From an uncultured Prevotella sp. (GTDB lineage Bacteria > Bacteroidota > Bacteroidia > Bacteroidales > Bacteroidaceae): 10,608 nt of DNA. The stretch covers positions 1 through 10,608 of the forward strand of contig CALCVT010000089.1 of assembly GCA_937906495.1 (NCBI GenBank), read 5' to 3'. The notes beneath the pieces are model-generated. The model saw nothing but the letters and a program-made list of their open reading frames with translations. It was not told where the DNA came from and did not search any database. A program made the position numbers and the translations under genes. Of this stretch, positions 6,638 through 10,608 are shown in pieces; within the stretch, counting starts at the first letter, position 1; each line of letters opens with the position of its first letter.

Positions 6638-8128
6638 TTACTTGTTGAGTTTCCAGGTGGCACCATCCTTGGTATCTTTCACTTCGAAACCAAAGGAGGC
6701 GAGTTCGTCGCGTATCTGGTCGCTGGTAGCCCAGTCCTTAGCGGCCTTGGCCTTGGCACGGAGCTGGAGCAAAAGGTCGATGGCATGGCCATAGGCCTCT
6801 TCGCGCTGGGCATTTCCGCCCTCAGCCTCGCTCTTAAGGCCCAGTATATCGAATACAAAGGTATGAACCGTCTTCTTCAGGGCCTCGAGTCCTTCGGGAG
6901 TAATGGTCTGCTGCTTGTCGGCCAACTGGTTGATGACGCGAGCGGCATCGAAAAGGTGGCTGATTACAATCGGCGAGTTAAAATCGTCGTTCATAGCTTC
7001 ATAGCACTTGGTGGCAACTTCATTGGCATATTGCTCGTTGAGTTGTCCGCCGGCAACTGCTTCAATGCGTTCCAGCTGACTCACAGCATCCATCAGGCGG
7101 TCAAAGCCTTTCTTCGATGCTTGCAAGGCCTCGTTGGAGAAATCGACGGTAGAGCGGTACTGCGCCTGCAAAATGAAGAAACGAATGGTCATGGGCGAAT
7201 AGGGCTGCTCAAGCAAAGGATGGCTACCACCAAAGAATTGGTCGAGGGTTATAAAGTTGTTATAACTCTTACCCATCTTTTTACCGGCTATGGTAATCAT
7301 GTTGTTGTGCATCCAGTACTTTACCATCTGGTCGCCCTGCGAGGCTACTGCCTGGGCAATTTCACACTCGTGGTGGGGGAACACAAGGTCCATGCCACCG
7401 CCGTGAATGTCGAAGTGAGAACCTAAATACTTGCGGCCCATAGCAGTACATTCGCAGTGCCAGCCGGGGAAACCGTCGCTCCAGGGCGAGGGCCAACGCA
7501 TAATGTGCTCGGGCTGGGCTTTCTTCCACAATGCAAAGTCTACTTGATGGCGCTTCTCGCCCACTCCGTCGAGTTCACGGCTGGCATCATGCACATCTTC
7601 CAAATTACGGCCCGAAAGGATACCATAGCGGTGATGCTCATTGTATTTGACAACGTCAAAATAAACCGAACCATTCGACTCATAAGCATATCCATTGTCC
7701 AAAATCTGCTGCACAAGCTGCTCTTGCTCTATGATGTGTCCGGTAGCATGAGGCTCTATGCTGGGACGCAACACATTGAGTTTGGCCATTGCTTCGTTAA
7801 AGCGAGCCGTATAGTACTGAGCCACTTCCATCGGCTCAAGTTGCTCTAAACGTGCCTTTTTGGCAATTTTGTCTTCACCTTCATCAGCATCGTGCTCCAG
7901 ATGACCCACATCAGTAATGTTGCGCACATAGCGTACCTTATAGCCTAAGTGCTGAAGGTAACGGAATACGAGGTCGAAGGTTATGGCCGGGCGTGCATGA
8001 CCTAAATGAGCATCGCCATAAACCGTAGGACCGCATACATACATGCCTACATGACCTTCGTGAATGGGTTTGAAGAGTTCTTTGCGACGAGTAAGCGTAT
8101 TGTAAAGGAATAACTGCTGATTCATCAT
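6638..8128 (-). CDS. cysS: Cysteinyl-tRNA synthetase
   Basis: This class I aminoacyl-tRNA synthetase activates cysteine with ATP and loads it on tRNA-Cys in the cytoplasm. The protein has 496 residues, about 35 more than E. coli. The HIGH motif reads HLGH (41-44) and the KMSKS loop reads KMGKS (284-288). By alignment with the E. coli enzyme the zinc ligands are Cys32 (in CGPTVYG), Cys227 (in HCEC), His252 and Glu256 (in PHHECE). The C-terminal helical part, about 330-496, is the anticodon-binding region, ending in the family-typical DLLLQLRAKAKAAKDWATSD and GATW stretches. Translation may start at 8128 or at the adjacent ATG at 8125. A -7 element lies close upstream and a strong hairpin follows the stop, so it is a single-gene unit. 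Confidence 0.97.
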   Translation of the reverse strand: MMNQQLFLYNTLTRRKELFKPIHEGHVGMYVCGPTVYGDAHLGHARPAITFDLVFRYLQHLGYKVRYVRNITDVGHLEHDADEGEDKIAKKARLEQLEPMEVAQYYTARFNEAMAKLNVLRPSIEPHATGHIIEQEQLVQQILDNGYAYESNGSVYFDVVKYNEHHRYGILSGRNLEDVHDASRELDGVGEKRHQVDFALWKKAQPEHIMRWPSPWSDGFPGWHCECTAMGRKYLGSHFDIHGGGMDLVFPHHECEIAQAVASQGDQMVKYWMHNNMITIAGKKMGKSYNNFITLDQFFGGSHPLLEQPYSPMTIRFFILQAQYRSTVDFSNEALQASKKGFDRLMDAVSQLERIEAVAGGQLNEQYANEVATKCYEAMNDDFNSPIVISHLFDAARVINQLADKQQTITPEGLEALKKTVHTFVFDILGLKSEAEGGNAQREEAYGHAIDLLLQLRAKAKAAKDWATSDQIRDELASFGFEVKDTKDGATWKLNK

Positions 8129-8151
8129 ATGTAATTTGAATTGATTGGTTG

Positions 8152-8159
8152 CAAAGGTA
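8152..8159 (-). promoter_or_regulatory. -7 promoter element of cysS
   Basis: Read on the - strand this is TACCTTTG, an exact match to TAnnTTTG, followed by CA as in many Bacteroidetes promoters. It would start transcription near 8145, giving a leader of only about 17 nt. No good -33 TTTG is visible at the expected distance. Confidence 0.6.
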
Positions 8160-8221
8160 CAATTTTTTGATTGAAAAGTAGAGGGTAGCAGACACGAATG
8201 ACGGAGAATATACTGCTTATA

Positions 8222-8233
8222 CCGATATATCGG
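8222..8233. promoter_or_regulatory. 12-bp palindrome CCGATATATCGG between divergent promoters
   Basis: A perfect 12-bp palindrome in the 222-nt gap between cysS and the nucleotidyltransferase gene. It lies about 62 nt upstream of the cysS -7 element and 52 nt upstream of the other. Its symmetry and position suit an operator for a dimeric regulator, but no regulator gene is adjacent, so the role is a guess. Confidence 0.3.
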
Positions 8234-8265
8234 ATACTTAATTAAATGTACTGCAGATGCTAAGG

Positions 8266-8293
8266 TTTAGAGCAAAAGATTATTGTAACTTTG
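8266..8293 (+). promoter_or_regulatory. Promoter of the nucleotidyltransferase gene
   Basis: TAACTTTG (8286-8293) matches the Bacteroidetes -7 element exactly and is followed by CA. TTTA at 8266-8269 is a weak -33 candidate with a slightly short gap of 16 nt. Transcription would begin near 8300, about 50 nt before the ATG. Confidence 0.5.
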
Positions 8294-8350
8294 CAAAGAA
8301 GCTTTAAACCTTAAAAGCCTGCTCTGCCTTAATATCTTTATACGACTTCC

Positions 8351-9481
8351 ATGAACTCGTTACCAAACACGTACTTTATTCAGCTCTTACAAATAGCTGT
8401 TGGTCAACGTCACGCTTTTGATAGTTGCCCTTCCGATTCAGACTGGACGTTATTATACCACAACAGTATTCGGCATACACTAACAGGAGTGCTGTACGCA
8501 GCAATCGAAAAACTGCCTGCTGAACAACGCCCTCCCCGAAATCTGAAGCTTAAATGGTTTGCTATAACCGAAAGAATAAAAATAAAAAACCAACAGCTCA
8601 ACCGAGAAGTGGTTAAGGTTGTTGCGCAATTGAAAACACTTGGATGGGACTGTGTTCTGCTAAAAGGACAAGGACTATCAACATGCTATACCGAACCGCT
8701 ACTACGAATGCCTGGCGACATTGACCTATGGGTTAAACCAACAAATACTACCGGCAACCAGCTACAAAGCATCCGGAAAAAACTGGCTGAAACCGTAAGC
8801 CTGTTCGGAAAAGTTAAAGGGGTTACTTACTGCCATATGCGCATCAATTTGCTCAAACAAACGGATGTTGAACTACACGTAACACCATCATGGTTATGCT
8901 GCCCGTGGTTAAACCATAAAGTGCAAGCGTTTTTTACCCGTCATCGCGATGCTCAGTTTGAACACTTGAACTCTCTACCGCTAGAAACTGAAAAAATTGC
9001 CATTCCTACGGTTGCATTTAATCGCATTTATTTGCTATTACACCTATTCCGCCACCTTTACTGTTCGGGCTTTGGCTTGAGGCAACTCATGGATTACTAC
9101 TTGATTCTGAAGGTAGCTAAAAGCGAAGACGAAAAAATACACGATCGGATAATACTCAAAAATCTGAAACTTGAACGCTTTGCAGGAGGAATTATGTACG
9201 GAATGCAACACATATTTGGCTTGCCTGAGGAACAGCTGCTCTGTCCGATAAATGCTAAGGAAGGCATTTTTATTCTGCACGAAGTGCTCCGGGGAGGCAA
9301 TATGGGATATTACGACGACCGCATCTGCTGGAAAATAAGACAGGCAGGATCTATCCGTAACTTTGTGCAATCTATTTTTCGAAACGGACATTTCATATTT
9401 CATTACCCGATGGAAACTTTGTACGACCCTTATTTTAGGGCACGCTTTTTCTTAGTACGTAAATTGAACGGATGGCAATAA
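8351..9481 (+). CDS. Uncharacterised nucleotidyltransferase-fold protein (NTP_transf_5 type)
   Basis: The protein has 376 residues, no signal peptide and no membrane helix, and is probably cytosolic. It shows the pattern of the uncharacterised NTP_transf_5 (PF14907) branch of the minimal nucleotidyltransferase fold. LLKGQGLS (103-110) is the conserved Lys-Gly stretch. RMPGDIDLWV (119-128) gives the metal-binding pair Asp123 and Asp125. VELH (173-176) offers Glu174 as the likely third acidic residue. The C-terminal helical half has HLFRH (231-235) and GLRQLMD (242-248), which I recall from Bacteroidetes members. Such proteins would transfer a nucleotide to a protein, small molecule or sugar, but no substrate is known. 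Relatives often lie near polysaccharide loci; here it stands alone with its own promoter. Family call likely, function unknown. Confidence 0.8.
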   Translation: MNSLPNTYFIQLLQIAVGQRHAFDSCPSDSDWTLLYHNSIRHTLTGVLYAAIEKLPAEQRPPRNLKLKWFAITERIKIKNQQLNREVVKVVAQLKTLGWDCVLLKGQGLSTCYTEPLLRMPGDIDLWVKPTNTTGNQLQSIRKKLAETVSLFGKVKGVTYCHMRINLLKQTDVELHVTPSWLCCPWLNHKVQAFFTRHRDAQFEHLNSLPLETEKIAIPTVAFNRIYLLLHLFRHLYCSGFGLRQLMDYYLILKVAKSEDEKIHDRIILKNLKLERFAGGIMYGMQHIFGLPEEQLLCPINAKEGIFILHEVLRGGNMGYYDDRICWKIRQAGSIRNFVQSIFRNGHFIFHYPMETLYDPYFRARFFLVRKLNGWQ

Positions 9482-9486
9482 AATGA

Positions 9487-9498
9487 TTTTTCGAAAAA
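9487..9498. repeat. Palindrome TTTTTCGAAAAA after the nucleotidyltransferase gene
   Basis: A perfect 12-bp AT-rich palindrome 5 nt after the stop codon. With no loop it makes a poor terminator, yet it is the only symmetric element at this gene end. The following 250 nt up to 9748 are AT-rich and hold only a small stem (AGTAG, CTACT near 9612-9630); I see no gene or clear promoter there. Confidence 0.3.
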
Positions 9499-9748
9499 GA
9501 TACACTGCATACATGAAGTTCATTGACAGGAGCTAAAGATGAAGAAATAGTAGAAGATTTCGTTCAATAAAAAGCAATATCTCGATTAAAGGACTAATTT
9601 TACATTTAAATAGTAGCTAATTCTACTCAAAAATAAAGAAATAAAAGAAACGGTATGCTCACCTAGTTAGGATGCTGCATAATTGGCTCACGCTTCTCAT
9701 CATCAATTTAGCAACTCGAATGGGGCCAATAGAGTATATGATGCGAAT

Positions 9749-10441
9749 ATGAATAAATTGTTCATGTCTTTTATGGTGCTTATCTGCCTGTTCTTAACGG
9801 CTTGCGATAAGGATGATGTTTTACCAGCCAAAACCATGGAGTGGTCGTATGAAATCCATACGCCCGAAAACGTCAAATTTTTAAAATCCACTACAGAAGT
9901 TTCTCCTACCTATTATTTTGAGGCTAACGGCAAGGAAGGTGATATGGTAATGACTTGCGAGAATTTTGATGTGCTTAACCCCATATCAGGAGATTCTTAC
10001 GTATATGATTGTGGATGGGCCACTCTTAAGATAGAAGGTAATCAAGTGAAAATTCATTTTCCTCCATCTACTTCTGATGATATAGCATTAGCACATGAAG
10101 AGATTCGGATTTCAGCCAATGACGGGGAAAGAAAAGTTTATACGCTGATCTGTTTATGCAGAATCAATAACGATGATGGACCAACAGACCCCCAACCGGA
10201 AGGTTTGCCCGCAGAAGCGAAGTTCAAGATGATAATGGCAAAATATACTCCCTTTATGAGAATTGAAAGCCCGCTGCCGGCACCCCTCGATCTTATTACC
10301 TTCCGAATCACTGATATAAATGGTAAGTATTCACCCATAGGTTTCCCTGAATTCACTCATTATTATGATTCTATCGTGTGGAGTGCAGATGATTATCCTC
10401 ATACGTTCAAAGTATATGAAAACCTAAGTTCAAGCGGATAA
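9749..10441 (+). CDS. Putative surface lipoprotein of unknown function
   Basis: The ATG at 9749 gives 230 residues. An upstream TTG at 9683 would add 22 residues and bury the signal peptide, so it is rejected. The N-terminus is a lipoprotein signal with the lipobox LTAC and lipidated Cys19. The next residues, DKDD, are acidic like the export signals that send Bacteroidetes lipoproteins to the cell surface. A beta-rich domain (about 24-141) faintly resembles the BACON-type immunoglobulin fold. A Pro-rich linker (DDGPTDPQPEG, 142-152) leads to a second short domain ending in YDSIVW and TFKVYEN. The protein stops abruptly at LSSSG, which looks early for a beta domain. Codon and base use are more AT-rich than in the genes to the left, hinting at an acquired or fast-changing gene. 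Function is not recognised. Confidence 0.7.
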   Translation: MNKLFMSFMVLICLFLTACDKDDVLPAKTMEWSYEIHTPENVKFLKSTTEVSPTYYFEANGKEGDMVMTCENFDVLNPISGDSYVYDCGWATLKIEGNQVKIHFPPSTSDDIALAHEEIRISANDGERKVYTLICLCRINNDDGPTDPQPEGLPAEAKFKMIMAKYTPFMRIESPLPAPLDLITFRITDINGKYSPIGFPEFTHYYDSIVWSADDYPHTFKVYENLSSSG

Positions 10442-10457
10442 TGCAACAGGAGTGAGA

Positions 10458-10568
10458 ATGATGACAATGAGAAGATACGAAAAGAATAATTTTTCAGAGG
10501 AACAGAGAAAGAAGATTTCTTTCCCTTTTGTTCCCCTGTGGAAAAGTTGTTTCTTTGAAGTCATCTAA
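10458..10568 (+). CDS. Possible 36-residue ORF, or frameshifted lipoprotein tail
   Basis: An ORF beginning MMTMRRYEKNN and ending KSCFFEVI, in a different frame from the lipoprotein. AGGAG at 10448-10452 precedes the ATG by 5 nt, though Bacteroidetes seldom rely on such sites. The same frame is open from 10428, overlapping the lipoprotein end, so it may instead be the rest of that protein after a frameshift. It may also be chance. I recognise no family. Confidence 0.18.
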   Translation: MMTMRRYEKNNFSEEQRKKISFPFVPLWKSCFFEVI

Positions 10569-10608
10569 ACTTATTGAGAAAATATAAAATGGGAGATTTT
10601 TGTATCTT

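Noticed and set aside
6560..7426. Long + strand ORF of 288 codons opposite cysS
   Set aside because: It lies almost wholly antisense to a secure cysS gene and its protein resembles no family; it reflects codon bias of the real gene.
9683..9748. TTG start extending the lipoprotein by 22 residues
   Set aside because: The extension is polar and would put the signal peptide and lipobox too far from the N-terminus.

Overview
The window comes from a chromosome of the phylum Bacteroidetes (Bacteroidota), most likely order Bacteroidales. Several signs agree. The -7 promoter element TAnnTTTG occurs ahead of three genes. Shine-Dalgarno sequences are mostly absent. IspG is the long, insert-containing form. 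The last gene encodes a lipoprotein with an acidic stretch after the lipid-bearing cysteine. The gene order rpoN - small membrane protein - purE - ispG is, from memory, a familiar Bacteroidales arrangement. I cannot name a species.

Left part (1-5142): an AT-rich leader with a promoter-like element leads into four same-strand genes with short gaps of 31, 60 and 22 nt. They are rpoN (sigma-54), a six-helix PAP2-like membrane protein, purE (purine synthesis) and ispG (isoprenoid precursor synthesis). A strong perfect hairpin follows ispG. They are probably cotranscribed. They cover transcription, lipid-type membrane chemistry, nucleotides and isoprenoids, so they form a housekeeping cluster and not one pathway.

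Middle (5174-8128): a DAACS-family (glutamate/dicarboxylate symporter fold) transporter on the + strand converges on cysS (cysteinyl-tRNA synthetase) on the - strand. The 291-nt gap between them holds three hairpins that probably terminate transcription from both sides. The transporter lacks the Arg and Asp that read acidic side chains and bind sodium in well-studied relatives, so its substrate and coupling ion are open.

Right part (8129-10608): a 222-nt divergent intergenic region carries a promoter element for each direction and a 12-bp palindrome. It leads to an uncharacterised nucleotidyltransferase-fold protein of the NTP_transf_5 type. After a more AT-rich gap comes a small predicted surface lipoprotein of unknown function, whose end may be truncated or frameshifted. 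This end looks accessory; the rest looks like core genome. I see no mobile element, CRISPR array, tRNA or rRNA, and no clear new multi-gene system. The best leads are the altered transporter site, the degenerate PAP2-like protein and the two right-hand genes.
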